Shown one piece after another: positions 50,662 through 59,934 of a stretch of DNA of 64,000 nucleotides (positions are counted from its first letter, which is position 1; each line of letters opens with the position of its first letter). A model generated the notes under the pieces. The model had not been told where the DNA came from and made no database searches. It saw only the letters and a list, made by a program, of their open reading frames with translations. Source of the DNA: Flavobacterium sp. BFFFF2 (GTDB taxonomy: Bacteria > Bacteroidota > Bacteroidia > Flavobacteriales > Flavobacteriaceae); contig NKJD01000005.1 in NCBI GenBank assembly GCA_002256385.1, forward strand, positions 1 through 64,000, written 5' to 3'. The position numbers and the translations under genes are program-made.

Positions 50662-52836
50662 ATGATCGGTATTACAGAAAAAACATTACAAGACCTCGAA
50701 TTTACAAGCCTATTACATGAAGTAGCTGCCCGTTGTGTCACCGAAACGGGCCATGAAAAAGCGCTTTCTATTCAACCATTTGCCGACCGCGAAACGTTGA
50801 TGCAAGCCTTACACCAAACTAATGAATATGTGGCTTCATTTTCCAATATGAATGCCATTCCAGCCCACCAATTTGACAGTGTGGCCGCCGATTTGCCGTT
50901 AATGGCCATTGAAAACAGCTACTTGGAAGTGGGCAGTTTTAAAAAAATCGGCCAGACAGCCGAAACCGTCAAATTACTCAAATCGACACTCAAAAAATTT
51001 GAAGTCTATTATCCAGCTTTACAATTATGGAGCGACGGCGTTCCATATAGCCCATTGATCAAGCAAAGCATTGATGCCATCATTGACAAATATGGGGAAT
51101 TGAAAGACAATGCCTCGCCCGACTTATTGCATATTCGACGTGAAATTCAGGCCATAAGGTCAAAGATAAACCAAAGTTTTGGCCAAGCTTTGCGCCACCA
51201 TAACGACCTTGGGCACTTAGACGACATTCGAGAAACGGTGGTCGAAAACAAGCGGGTCTTGGCCGTATTGGCCATGTACCGCCGCAAAGTAAAAGGGTCT
51301 TTATTGGGGCAATCAAAAACGGGTAGCATTGCTTATATTGAACCAGAAGCAACCCATGTTTTTACCCGTGAACTCGACCAATTACAATGGAATGAACGCG
51401 AAGAAATCATTCGAATTCTTCGGCAATTAACCAATGACTTGCGCCCATACATTGCTGAATTCAAGGCACATGAGGCATTTTTAGCCGCGATGGATGTGGT
51501 GGCTGCCAAAGCCCATTTGGCCCGCGATTTAAAAGCCATTTTACCCAAAATTACCGAAAGCCGCAGGTTGTTTTTTCGGGAGGCCTACCACCCTATTCTG
51601 TGGTTGACCAATCAGAAAAGAAAAGAACCGGTTCACCCACTCATGATCGGCTTGGACGAAACCAACCGCATCATCGTGATTTCAGGACCCAATGCAGGGG
51701 GAAAAACCATTGCTTTAAAAACAGTCGGTTTGCTGCAACTCATGCTGCAATGCGGCATGCTGATTCCAGTGCATGAGCGCAGTGAAACCTGTTTGTTTGA
51801 TCGGATTTTAACCGACATTGGAGACAACCAATCCATTGAAAATCATTTAAGCACCTATAGTTATCGGCTTAAAAACATGAATTATTTTTTGCGCAAATGC
51901 AATGAAAAAACCTTGTTTTTGATTGACGAATTTGGCACCGGCACCGATCCAGAATTGGGCGGGGCTTTGGCGGAAACTTTTTTAGAAGAATTTTATCACC
52001 GACAGGCATTTGGCATCATTACAACGCATTATACCAATTTAAAAATGTTGGCGAATGAATTGCCCTTTGCCACCAATGCCAACATGCTTTTTGACGAAGA
52101 ATCATTGGAGCCGCGTTACAAATTAATGCTCGGACAGGCCGGTAGTTCTTTTACATTTGAAGTAGCCCAAAAGATGGGCATTCCGTTAGGGCTTGTCAAT
52201 CGGGCCAAAAAGAAAATTGAAGGCGGCAAAGTTCGTTTTGACCAATCCATTGCTGCATTACAGAAAGAAAGAAATAAACTCGAAAAAAACACCACTGACC
52301 TCAAAGAAGTGGAAGAAAAAGCACGCACTGAAAGCCAAAAGTTAGAACAATTAAACAACCGACTTCAAGACAAATTAGCTCGTTACCAAGAATTGTACGA
52401 TGCCCACCAGCGCCTCATGCAACAAGGCCAAAAGTGGGAAGAATTGGTGGAGAAATACAGCCAATCAAAAGATAAAAAGGAACAGCTGAAACAGTTTGCC
52501 AAACAAATTGAGCAAGACATTGCCAAGCGCCAGCCCTTGCCCGTAAAAGAAAAGAAGAAGCAAGAAATTGCGTTGAAAGTGACGGAGCAAGAAATGATGC
52601 CACAGGTGGCCAAAATCAGAGAAGAGAAGGCAGAAGTGCAGAAGCAAGTTCAACTAGCTGAGGCCAACAAACCTAAACCTATTTTGCGCGTGGGCGATCG
52701 GGTGCGCATGATTGATGGCAAATCAGTGGGCAACATTGATCACATTAAGAGAGACCGCGCAGTGGTCAATTACGGGCTTTTTACCTCACAAGTAAACATC
52801 GATCAATTGGAATTGGTGGAACGAGTTAAAAAATGA
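50662..52836 (+). CDS. mutS2: MutS2 protein lacking the Smr domain
   Basis: 724-residue MutS2. The core and ABC ATPase are intact: Walker A GPNAGGKT (near residues 346-353), Walker B LFLIDEFGTGTDPELGG and the THYTNLKML His-loop. A long coiled coil (about residues 530-665) and a short KOW-like beta region (ILRVGDRVRMIDGKSVG) follow, and the protein then ends. MutS2 normally continues about 80 residues with an Smr endonuclease domain. That is absent here, and no out-of-frame Smr sequence follows the stop. MutS2 limits recombination and rescues collided ribosomes; without Smr the nicking or ribosome-splitting step may be altered. Confidence 0.93.
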   Translation: MIGITEKTLQDLEFTSLLHEVAARCVTETGHEKALSIQPFADRETLMQALHQTNEYVASFSNMNAIPAHQFDSVAADLPLMAIENSYLEVGSFKKIGQTAETVKLLKSTLKKFEVYYPALQLWSDGVPYSPLIKQSIDAIIDKYGELKDNASPDLLHIRREIQAIRSKINQSFGQALRHHNDLGHLDDIRETVVENKRVLAVLAMYRRKVKGSLLGQSKTGSIAYIEPEATHVFTRELDQLQWNEREEIIRILRQLTNDLRPYIAEFKAHEAFLAAMDVVAAKAHLARDLKAILPKITESRRLFFREAYHPILWLTNQKRKEPVHPLMIGLDETNRIIVISGPNAGGKTIALKTVGLLQLMLQCGMLIPVHERSETCLFDRILTDIGDNQSIENHLSTYSYRLKNMNYFLRKCNEKTLFLIDEFGTGTDPELGGALAETFLEEFYHRQAFGIITTHYTNLKMLANELPFATNANMLFDEESLEPRYKLMLGQAGSSFTFEVAQKMGIPLGLVNRAKKKIEGGKVRFDQSIAALQKERNKLEKNTTDLKEVEEKARTESQKLEQLNNRLQDKLARYQELYDAHQRLMQQGQKWEELVEKYSQSKDKKEQLKQFAKQIEQDIAKRQPLPVKEKKKQEIALKVTEQEMMPQVAKIREEKAEVQKQVQLAEANKPKPILRVGDRVRMIDGKSVGNIDHIKRDRAVVNYGLFTSQVNIDQLELVERVKK

Positions 52837-52900
52837 CGCTCTTTTTTTTATAATTGATGTTTTTATAACTTAATTTATGAGGTCAATGGGCGCTATTTGC

Positions 52901-52908
52901 TACTTTTG
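52901..52908 (+). promoter_or_regulatory. -7 element of the alkaline phosphatase gene
   Basis: TACTTTTG fits TAnnTTTG, 22 bp before the ATG at 52931. The best -33 candidate (TTTA, 23-bp spacer) is weak. Confidence 0.4.
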
Positions 52909-52930
52909 AACCTCATAAACTGCTTGTACC

Positions 52931-54349
52931 ATGAATAGAAGGTCTTTTTTAAAAAACAGTGGAATCGCCCTAACAGCAGGCAGCATGATGCCCAGCTTGG
53001 TTGGTGCTCAATCACCACAGTTAGCGGAAGAATTTGGCAGTAAAAAAGCCAAGAATATCATTTTCATGGTGAGTGACGGCATGAGTTTGGGCACTTTGGC
53101 CATGACCGATACTTTTTTGCAACGCAAGTATGGCAAAGGAAGCCAATGGTTGTCGCTGTATAAAAACAGAGAAGTGATGCGCAGTTTAATGGATACCGCG
53201 TCAGCCAGCTCATTAGTTACCGACTCGGCGGCGGGTAGCTCGTCTTGGGGCGGCGGTGTTCGTGTCAATAACGGTTCATTGAATGTCGGCCCCGATGGAA
53301 CACCTTATTTACCTATTTTACAGAAGTTTAAAAAGAAAGGTAAAAAAGTGGGCTGTGTCACCACAGTTCCTATTACTCATGCTACTCCAGCTGGATTTTG
53401 CATCAATGCGGCGTCTCGAAATTCTCAATCAGATATTGCCGATATGTACCTCAAGTTGCGGTTTGATGTCATGATGGGTGGTGGTTTAGACTATTTTACT
53501 GCCGATAAACGCAAAGACGGCAAAGATATGCTGTCCGAATTTGAACGCAACCAATTCAAGGTCGTGCGGAATCGGTCTGCCCTTTTGGCATTGAAAACAC
53601 AACAAGAACTCATAGGGGTATTTGATCGAGATGGCCTCCCCTATTCTATTGATCGACAACAAGATGCTACCCAATCTGCTCAAATACCTACCTTGGCTGA
53701 AATGGCGCAAAAAGCCATTGAATGTATGGCAGCGCATCCAGAAGGGTTTGTATTGCAAGTGGAAAGTGGCAAAGTAGATTGGGCCGCGCATGGGAATGAC
53801 ATTGCGGCTTTAATCCATGAGCAAATTGCTTTTGACCTAGCTATTGAGGTGGTCATGGATTTTGCACGCAAAAACAAAGACACTTTGGTAATTATTACAA
53901 CAGACCATGGCAATGCCAATCCTGGTCTTATTTACGGCAAAGAAGCCAATGCCAATTTTGACCGTCTTCAGACTTTTGATCATACCAATGAATGGCTTTT
54001 GAATGCCATTCATGCGGATAGTTCCTCGCTATATGTGCAAGAATTGTTTAAAAAGCACCAACAAATTGAACTGAACAACGATGAAGCCAAGCAAATTTTA
54101 GGGTATTACACAGGGCTTGAAAAAGAAGAAGCTGGTGGCCTGTATAACTATAAAAAACTTCCCTATAAATACGTGGCCGAATTGCAAAAAAAACATACAT
54201 CAGTGGGTTGGATTAGCATGGATCATTCCGGTGATTTTGTAGAATTGGCTGCTTTTGGTCCTGGTTCTGATAAGCTTCCCGCTTTTGTGAAAAATACCGA
54301 CTTGCACACTTTTATGTTGGATGCAGCTGAAATTGAAAATAAATTCTAA
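52931..54349 (+). CDS. Tat-exported alkaline phosphatase
   Basis: 472-residue phosphatase of the PhoA superfamily. The N-terminus MNRRSFLKNSG is a twin-arginine signal; the leader runs to about residue 26 (VGAQ). Metal and nucleophile sites: Asp49 in MVSDGMSLG, and Asp98-Ser99 in TDSAAGSSSWGGG, with Ser99 as expected nucleophile. Later VESGKVDWAAHGND, ITTDHGNANPG and ISMDHSGDFV carry the remaining metal ligands. It releases phosphate from esters in the periplasm. The TDSAAGSS variant differs from the common TDSAAAAT. It comes 7 bp before recQ, an unusual neighbour, and no Pho-box can be recognised. Confidence 0.92.
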   Translation: MNRRSFLKNSGIALTAGSMMPSLVGAQSPQLAEEFGSKKAKNIIFMVSDGMSLGTLAMTDTFLQRKYGKGSQWLSLYKNREVMRSLMDTASASSLVTDSAAGSSSWGGGVRVNNGSLNVGPDGTPYLPILQKFKKKGKKVGCVTTVPITHATPAGFCINAASRNSQSDIADMYLKLRFDVMMGGGLDYFTADKRKDGKDMLSEFERNQFKVVRNRSALLALKTQQELIGVFDRDGLPYSIDRQQDATQSAQIPTLAEMAQKAIECMAAHPEGFVLQVESGKVDWAAHGNDIAALIHEQIAFDLAIEVVMDFARKNKDTLVIITTDHGNANPGLIYGKEANANFDRLQTFDHTNEWLLNAIHADSSSLYVQELFKKHQQIELNNDEAKQILGYYTGLEKEEAGGLYNYKKLPYKYVAELQKKHTSVGWISMDHSGDFVELAAFGPGSDKLPAFVKNTDLHTFMLDAAEIENKF

Positions 54350-54356
54350 CTGACCG

Positions 54357-56252
54357 TTGAAAGAAGAATTACTTCAATTACTTCGCTCCCATTGGGGGTT
54401 TGAATCGTTTCGGTACCCTCAATTTGAATTGATGGAAGCGGTACTAAAAGGACAAGACGCCTTTGCATTGCTTCCGACAGGTGGCGGTAAATCGGTGTGT
54501 TATCAGATTCCAGTATTGGCACAAGATGGCATTGGCTTGGTTATTTCACCACTCATTGCCCTAATGGAGGATCAAATCCGTCAATTGGAAAAAAAAGGCA
54601 TTAAGGCCATGAACTTAAGTGGTTCATTTTCAACCGATGAATTGATCACAAAATTAGACAACTGTCAATTTGGACATTATAAATTTTTGTATGTCTCACC
54701 AGAAAGACTCCAAAACCAATTTGTTATTGAGCGTTTAAAATCATTCCCCATAAACCTAATAGCTGTCGATGAAGCCCATTGTATTTCAGAATGGGGTCAC
54801 GATTTTAGGCCAGCCTATTTAAACATCCATAACTTGCGAAATTGGTTTCCAAAAATCCCAATTATTGCACTCACTGCGACGGCGACGAAACCCGTTAAAA
54901 TTGACATTGTCAATTATTTGAAATTGAAGAACCCGGCTATTTTTCAGGTTTCATTTGAACGGAAAAACATTTCGTACCAAGTGCATGCTGTTTGGAATAA
55001 ATGGGATTATATGGCACAACAGCTTCATGCAAATCAAGCACCAGCCATAGTCTATGTGACCAGTCGAAAATTTTGTTTAGACACCTCGATGGCACTCACT
55101 CGTTTGGGCATCACCAACGCCATGTATCACGGGGGTATGAAACCCGCTGAACGATCAGATGCCATGAAACTTTGGATGTCCGAAGGCGTTCAAGTGATGG
55201 TAGCGACCAATGCATTTGGCATGGGCATAGACAAACCTAATGTGAGGCTCGTTTTTCATGTACAGCTTCCACAAACTATTGAAAACTATTTTCAAGAAGC
55301 GGGCCGTGCCGGCCGTGATGGCAGTTATTCAGAAGCCCAATTATTGGTGTCAGAAGCAGATATCAATCGAGCAAAGTCTAGTTTAAATAGCCATTTATTG
55401 GATTTTGACTTTTTAACGGAAGTTTACACTAAATTATGTGCTTTTTTGCAGATAGCATACGGAGAAGGTTGGAATGAAAATTATCTTTTTTCGTTTCAAG
55501 AATTCTGCACTCGCTATGAGTTTCCCATTTCGAATACCTTTCAAGCGTTCCAATTTTTAGACCAACAAGGTATCATTCAATTTACGCAAGAAATGGCCGA
55601 AGAAGTGGTGGTTCAATTGCTTATAACACCTGAAGAAACCATTCAATATGGCGAGCTACATCCCTATCAGGCACCTTTCATGCATATTTTACTAAGAAAT
55701 TATCCGGGAATATACCAGTTGCCTACTAAAATTACTATTCCCTATTGGGCTCGTAAATTGGGATTACCCGAATCCGTTTTAAACAATATCCTTGAACAAT
55801 GGGCTGAGCAAAAAATTATTCAATTAAAAACAAAATTTCAAGATACACGCATCCTCATGTTGCAAGCGCGTGAAGATCGGCATACATTGGCACCTTTAAG
55901 AAAGTACTTACAACATTACAATGATACAAAATCAAATAAATTGACACAAATGATTTCGTATGCCCTTCAAAATGAAGGATGTAAAAGTCAATTTTTGTTG
56001 CGCTATTTTGATGAGTTAACTGCAAAAGAATGTGGCATTTGCAGTTATTGTATGTCCAAGAAATCAGAAACACCTAATCAAAAGATAATGTTGGCCCTGC
56101 TGATGCAACAAATTGATAAAGAAGCCATTCCAATTAGACAATTGCAACAAAATTGGCCATTTCAAAGCGAAGAATTAAATTTATTACTTCGCGAATTACT
56201 TGACGAGGGTTCCATTGAAATATTACCTAATAACTATATAAAAAAAGTATAA
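54357..56252 (+). CDS. recQ: RecQ-family DNA helicase
   Basis: 631-residue RecQ helicase starting at a TTG (54357), which fits the N-terminus and spacing; no nearby ATG does. The opening WGFESFRYPQFELMEAVLKG, motif I LLPTGGGKS (residues about 39-46), VDEAHCISEWGHDFR and QEAGRAGRDG are typical. The RecQ zinc site is seen in the C-terminal part: a Cys about 16 residues before ECGICSYC. No HRDC domain can be told with certainty in the last 60 residues. It unwinds DNA in recombination repair. fmt follows after 4 bp, so they share a transcript. Confidence 0.95.
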   Translation: MKEELLQLLRSHWGFESFRYPQFELMEAVLKGQDAFALLPTGGGKSVCYQIPVLAQDGIGLVISPLIALMEDQIRQLEKKGIKAMNLSGSFSTDELITKLDNCQFGHYKFLYVSPERLQNQFVIERLKSFPINLIAVDEAHCISEWGHDFRPAYLNIHNLRNWFPKIPIIALTATATKPVKIDIVNYLKLKNPAIFQVSFERKNISYQVHAVWNKWDYMAQQLHANQAPAIVYVTSRKFCLDTSMALTRLGITNAMYHGGMKPAERSDAMKLWMSEGVQVMVATNAFGMGIDKPNVRLVFHVQLPQTIENYFQEAGRAGRDGSYSEAQLLVSEADINRAKSSLNSHLLDFDFLTEVYTKLCAFLQIAYGEGWNENYLFSFQEFCTRYEFPISNTFQAFQFLDQQGIIQFTQEMAEEVVVQLLITPEETIQYGELHPYQAPFMHILLRNYPGIYQLPTKITIPYWARKLGLPESVLNNILEQWAEQKIIQLKTKFQDTRILMLQAREDRHTLAPLRKYLQHYNDTKSNKLTQMISYALQNEGCKSQFLLRYFDELTAKECGICSYCMSKKSETPNQKIMLALLMQQIDKEAIPIRQLQQNWPFQSEELNLLLRELLDEGSIEILPNNYIKKV

Positions 56253-56256
56253 CAGC

Positions 56257-57210
56257 ATGAGTACCTCTTTGCGTATTGTGTTTATGGGAACACCCGAATT
56301 TGCGGTCGGAATTGCCAAGGCAATTTCAGCAAGCAAACATGAATTGTGTGGGATAGTAACCGTTCCAGATAAACCAGCAGGCCGAGGGCAGCGACTGCAT
56401 GAGTCGGCGGTCAAACAGTTTGCCGTGGCAAATGACCTGCCAATTTTGCAGCCCGATAAATTACGTGATGAAAATTTTATTCAGCAATTAGCTGCTTGGA
56501 ATGCCGATGTTTTTGTGGTGGTTGCATTTCGAATGTTGCCAGAAGTGGTTTGGAAGATGCCAGCAAAAGGAGCTTTTAATTTACATGCCTCCTTATTGCC
56601 GCAGTATCGTGGAGCCGCGCCTATTAATTGGGCAATAATAAACGGTGAAACTGAAACAGGTGTTACTTCATTTTTTATTGATGAACACATTGATACGGGT
56701 GCCATGCTCCTGCATCAAAAAGTAGCAATTACGCCTACCGAAAATGCGGGTCAACTTCATGATCGTCTACAAATACTTGGCATTTCAGTGGTTCTTGATA
56801 CTTTAGAAGGCATTGGAAATGAATCGTTGTTCCCAAAGAAGCAGCTTCAAGAAAGTGCGTTGAAAATGGCTCCGAAACTAAATCGAGAAAACACGAAAAT
56901 TGATTTGAATGCTGCCGGTGAAACGATCAATAACTTGATTCGTGGATTGAATCCTTATCCTGGTGCGTGGCTTCATTGGAATGAAAATGATGAACTTTTT
57001 ATTGTGAAAATCTTTGAAGCGGAATTCGTAAAGCAAGAAACTCATGAAGAAGTAGGAATGGTGGCCGTGTCAAAAAATGCAATCGAAATTAGTTTAGGCG
57101 ATGGCGTTTTATTCATACATGCTTTACAATTTCCGGGTAAACGGAAAATGAGTGCCAAAGAGTTTTGCAACGGATATGCTAAAAAAGGAGCACACTTAAA
57201 GGCTGAATGA
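56257..57210 (+). CDS. fmt: methionyl-tRNA formyltransferase
   Basis: 317-residue Fmt. It formylates initiator methionyl-tRNA with 10-formyl-tetrahydrofolate. The catalytic triad is intact: Asn108 and His110 in FNLHASLLPQYRGAAPINWA and Asp146 in DEHIDTGAM. The C-terminal tRNA-binding OB-like domain (about 205-317) is complete. It follows recQ by 4 bp and precedes the HU gene, which has its own promoter. recQ-fmt-HU order is one I recall from other Bacteroidota. Confidence 0.97.
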   Translation: MSTSLRIVFMGTPEFAVGIAKAISASKHELCGIVTVPDKPAGRGQRLHESAVKQFAVANDLPILQPDKLRDENFIQQLAAWNADVFVVVAFRMLPEVVWKMPAKGAFNLHASLLPQYRGAAPINWAIINGETETGVTSFFIDEHIDTGAMLLHQKVAITPTENAGQLHDRLQILGISVVLDTLEGIGNESLFPKKQLQESALKMAPKLNRENTKIDLNAAGETINNLIRGLNPYPGAWLHWNENDELFIVKIFEAEFVKQETHEEVGMVAVSKNAIEISLGDGVLFIHALQFPGKRKMSAKEFCNGYAKKGAHLKAE

Positions 57211-57293
57211 CCATAGATTCCTCATTTTTGGGTGTTGGTTATTAACATAATAATGTTTTTTTTCAACACTTACCAAAAAAAGTTTAAAAAAAA

Positions 57294-57324
57294 GTTGCAC
57301 CCTATTTTTAATCTACTAAATTTG
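57294..57324 (+). promoter_or_regulatory. promoter of HU gene
   Basis: GTTG (57294-57297, one mismatch to TTTG), a 19-bp spacer and TAAATTTG (57317-57324). Predicted start near 57331, leaving a leader of about 45 nt before the ATG at 57375. Confidence 0.65.
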
Positions 57325-57374
57325 TTTGTGTAAGTCAATATTGAAGTTTAACCAACTATTAACATTTTATAATT

Positions 57375-57647
57375 ATGAACAAATCAGAATTGATTGATGC
57401 ATTGGCAGCAGATGCCGGTATCACTAAAGCTGCTGCAAAATTAGCTTTAGAATCTTTTGTTAACCATGTAGGCGCTACACTTAAAGGTGGAGGTCGCATT
57501 TCATTGGTAGGTTTCGGATCTTTCTCCGTTTCTAAAAGAGAAGCGCGTGAAGGACGTAACCCACAAACAGGAAAAACCATCCAAATTGCTGCTAAGAATG
57601 TAGTAAAATTCAAAGCTGGTGCTGAATTAGACGGAGCAGTAAACTAA
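57375..57647 (+). CDS. HU family DNA-binding protein
   Basis: 90-residue histone-like HU protein: MNKSELIDALAADAGITKAAAK at the start (two parts), then GGGRISLVGFGSFSVSKREAREGRNPQTGKTI with the proline-tipped beta arm (about residues 50-75) and a KFKAGAELDGAVN end. It bends and packs the nucleoid DNA. It has its own promoter and a strong terminator and is probably highly expressed. Confidence 0.97.
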   Translation: MNKSELIDALAADAGITKAAAKLALESFVNHVGATLKGGGRISLVGFGSFSVSKREAREGRNPQTGKTIQIAAKNVVKFKAGAELDGAVN

Positions 57648-57664
57648 TACTCTTTTTCCCTTAC

Positions 57665-57702
57665 AAAAAAAAGACCGATTCTGCGAATCGGTCTTTTTTA
57701 TT
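57665..57702 (+). terminator. terminator of HU gene
   Basis: Perfect stem AAAAGACCGATTC / GAATCGGTCTTTT with a TGC loop, followed by T residues, 17 bp after the HU stop. It also lies between convergent genes and the A-tract on its left could serve the Lrp gene. Confidence 0.92.
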
Positions 57703-57721
57703 TCTATCCCAAATGATATCA

Positions 57722-58201
57722 TTAATAATCTTTAAAAATGGTATGCATCAAGCGTTTTTTGTCATTGATACTCTCTTCTAGCGAAATCATGGTTTCGGTT
57801 CTGTAAACGCCTTCAATATCATCTATCATAAAAATGACATCTTTTGCATGCTTGGTATCTTTTGCTCTAATTTTACAAAAGATATTGAATTTACCGGTAG
57901 TTACGTGCGCTACTGTTACAAAGGGTATTTCATTGATTCGTTCTAATACAAACTTTGTTTGAGATGTATTGTTCAAAAACACACCAACATAAGCAATAAA
58001 AGAATACCCCAATTTTTCATAATCGAGTGTCAATGATGACCCCATTATGATGCCTGCATCTTCCATCTTCTTCACACGGACATGCACAGTACCTGCTGAT
58101 ATCAACAACTTCTTAGCAATGTCTGTAAATGGGACACGCGTATTATCAATTAACATATCCAAAATTTGGTGGTCAACTTCATCAAGACGAAACTTACTCA
58201 T
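57722..58201 (-). CDS. Lrp/AsnC-family regulator
   Basis: 159-residue regulator. I use the ATG at 58201 rather than 58231 since MSKFRLDEVDHQILDML is the usual start. An N-terminal winged helix-turn-helix (residues about 5-60, with VPFTDIAKKLLISAGTVHVRVKKMED in two parts) precedes the RAM ligand-binding domain with VTTGKFNIFCKIRAKD. It may respond to an amino acid; which one and which genes it controls are not seen. It is convergent with the HU gene. Confidence 0.95.
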   Translation of the reverse strand: MSKFRLDEVDHQILDMLIDNTRVPFTDIAKKLLISAGTVHVRVKKMEDAGIIMGSSLTLDYEKLGYSFIAYVGVFLNNTSQTKFVLERINEIPFVTVAHVTTGKFNIFCKIRAKDTKHAKDVIFMIDDIEGVYRTETMISLEESINDKKRLMHTIFKDY

Positions 58202-58268
58202 AGCACTTGTTACTTTTTTATTATGTTGCACAAAGTATATATAAAATTTAAATAAAAAAACATTTTTG

Positions 58269-59420
58269 TTAATTAATTGGCATTCCGTTTATAAATTTAA
58301 CAGTTTGACTCAATTTTATTAGTTCAAATGTAGCTTTTTGATCAATTTCTGGTTTTGAACCATATTCAGATGTAAAACTAGCGCCTTCTGCATCAAACTC
58401 TCGATGTCCAACGAAAGCTTCAGCATTCTCATCCATAATAATCCGAGCAATTCTTTCAAATTGTCCCTCAATGATACTTTCCTGAAACTGAGCTGCAAAA
58501 GTGATATATTTTATTGAATTATCATAATCAATTTTGACATTTCTGTAAACAAAATCGAAAAAACAGACTTTGTTTTGAGGAATATCTAAATAAATTGACT
58601 TTTTATTGCTAACTATATCGTTTTCGTTCAATGATTGCAAAGCCACACATAAGGACACAAAAATCCATTTTCTTGACTCTTCACGGTCATAATCGTTTGG
58701 AAAATGTCCAGCCTCAAACAATATGGTTGGAATTGATTTTGATTGAAATGCATCCCCAAAACAATTTCCATTAAAAGAATCATCAAAACGACCAATTTGA
58801 TTTGGAATGTATTTTGACAATTCGGAATAAACAGACCCGATGATACTAGCAGCCTTATTTCTTGCATCATCGTACGACTTGGTACCATCAAACGAAGGAG
58901 CTAAAAATGACAATGAAGCCGGATGAGGCCGATGCCCAACCCCATATATGGTTCGTTGGTCATGTAAATTGAAACAAACTTCTGGTTTAAATTCGTTACA
59001 TGTTTGCATGAGCAATTGGCTTTCAGGCTGAGAAAGATTAATTGCGTCTCGATTCAAGTCAATGCCATTTGCATTTTCACGAGTGTAAAGGGCAGCTCCA
59101 TCGGGGTTGACTAAAGGTAAAACACAAATATCAAATTGTGTTAACCAATGGGCACCTAGCTCGCTGTGATGTAAAAAATGGAGGAAGTCTGCTAATGCTT
59201 TGGTAGTAGTACTCTCATTGCCGTGCATTTGGGACCACAAAAGTAATTTCTTAGTACCTGTGCCGAATCGAATTCTATAAATGGGCTTCCCCAGCACCGA
59301 GTGACCGATGCAAACTGAGTGGTAACTTTCCCAAATTGCTTCGGTGTCTTGAAGTGTTATATATCGGCCAAACAGTGATTGAACCTTATGAAATTCATAA
59401 CAATTTAAAAATGCTGACAT
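58269..59420 (-). CDS. M14 family zinc carboxypeptidase
   Basis: 383-residue M14 metallopeptidase without a signal peptide. The zinc site is His66 and Glu69 in SQMHGNES plus His153 in NLHDQR; VNPDGAALYTRENANGIDLNRD and IPTILFEAGHFPNDYDRE (here in two parts) supply substrate-binding and the catalytic Glu region. The C-terminal third (about 270-383) does not match the peptidase core and is unrecognised. It may cut peptidoglycan or cytosolic peptides; gamma-D-glutamyl-DAP carboxypeptidases belong here. A 67-bp gap separates it from the Lrp gene downstream. Confidence 0.9.
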   Translation of the reverse strand: MSAFLNCYEFHKVQSLFGRYITLQDTEAIWESYHSVCIGHSVLGKPIYRIRFGTGTKKLLLWSQMHGNESTTTKALADFLHFLHHSELGAHWLTQFDICVLPLVNPDGAALYTRENANGIDLNRDAINLSQPESQLLMQTCNEFKPEVCFNLHDQRTIYGVGHRPHPASLSFLAPSFDGTKSYDDARNKAASIIGSVYSELSKYIPNQIGRFDDSFNGNCFGDAFQSKSIPTILFEAGHFPNDYDREESRKWIFVSLCVALQSLNENDIVSNKKSIYLDIPQNKVCFFDFVYRNVKIDYDNSIKYITFAAQFQESIIEGQFERIARIIMDENAEAFVGHREFDAEGASFTSEYGSKPEIDQKATFELIKLSQTVKFINGMPIN

Positions 59421-59622
59421 ACATTTGATTATAAAATTTATCCATTAAAAGATTAACACAAATTCAAAGTAAACTGTAAAATTAAATGCTTAATTTTGAA
59501 ACAGTGCGTGTTAAAATAAAATGATTGTTTTGAATAATTTTTAAAAGTGAATTCCTGATAATATTATTTTCAACCTTCTATTTTTGATAGCTTATTCAAT
59601 GTAAAACAATGTTCGTGTTCGT

Positions 59623-59934
59623 ATGAAATATCTAAAGCAAAAATGGCAAATTACGTCAAACGCACAATTGATGCGTGTTTTAATAGTATTTGCTGTTACA
59701 GGCAGCACGACAGCAAAAGGCGTTCAATTTTTGTTAGCCACCTGTCCGCATTTAATGCAAGTGAACAAACCAGTGTTTTGGTATTACTTGTCCTACCTAA
59801 TTTTGCTTTTGGCTATTTATCAAATATTGTTGCTTTCTTTTGCTTTTCTGCTTGGTGAATGGCGGTTCTTTTGGGCATTTGAAAAAAGAATGTGGCGCTT
59901 TTTGTCTTTCAATCGCAGTTACAAAAAAAACTAA
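59623..59934 (+). CDS. DUF6787-like small membrane protein
   Basis: 103-residue protein with two membrane helices (about residues 19-38 and 51-78). The opening KYLKQKWQITSNAQLMRVLIVFAVTGS (two parts) and the EWRFFWAFEKRMWRF end match a small Bacteroidota family I recall as DUF6787, function unknown. It overlaps the convergent glutathione peroxidase gene by 4 bp. Confidence 0.75.
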   Translation: MKYLKQKWQITSNAQLMRVLIVFAVTGSTTAKGVQFLLATCPHLMQVNKPVFWYYLSYLILLLAIYQILLLSFAFLLGEWRFFWAFEKRMWRFLSFNRSYKKN

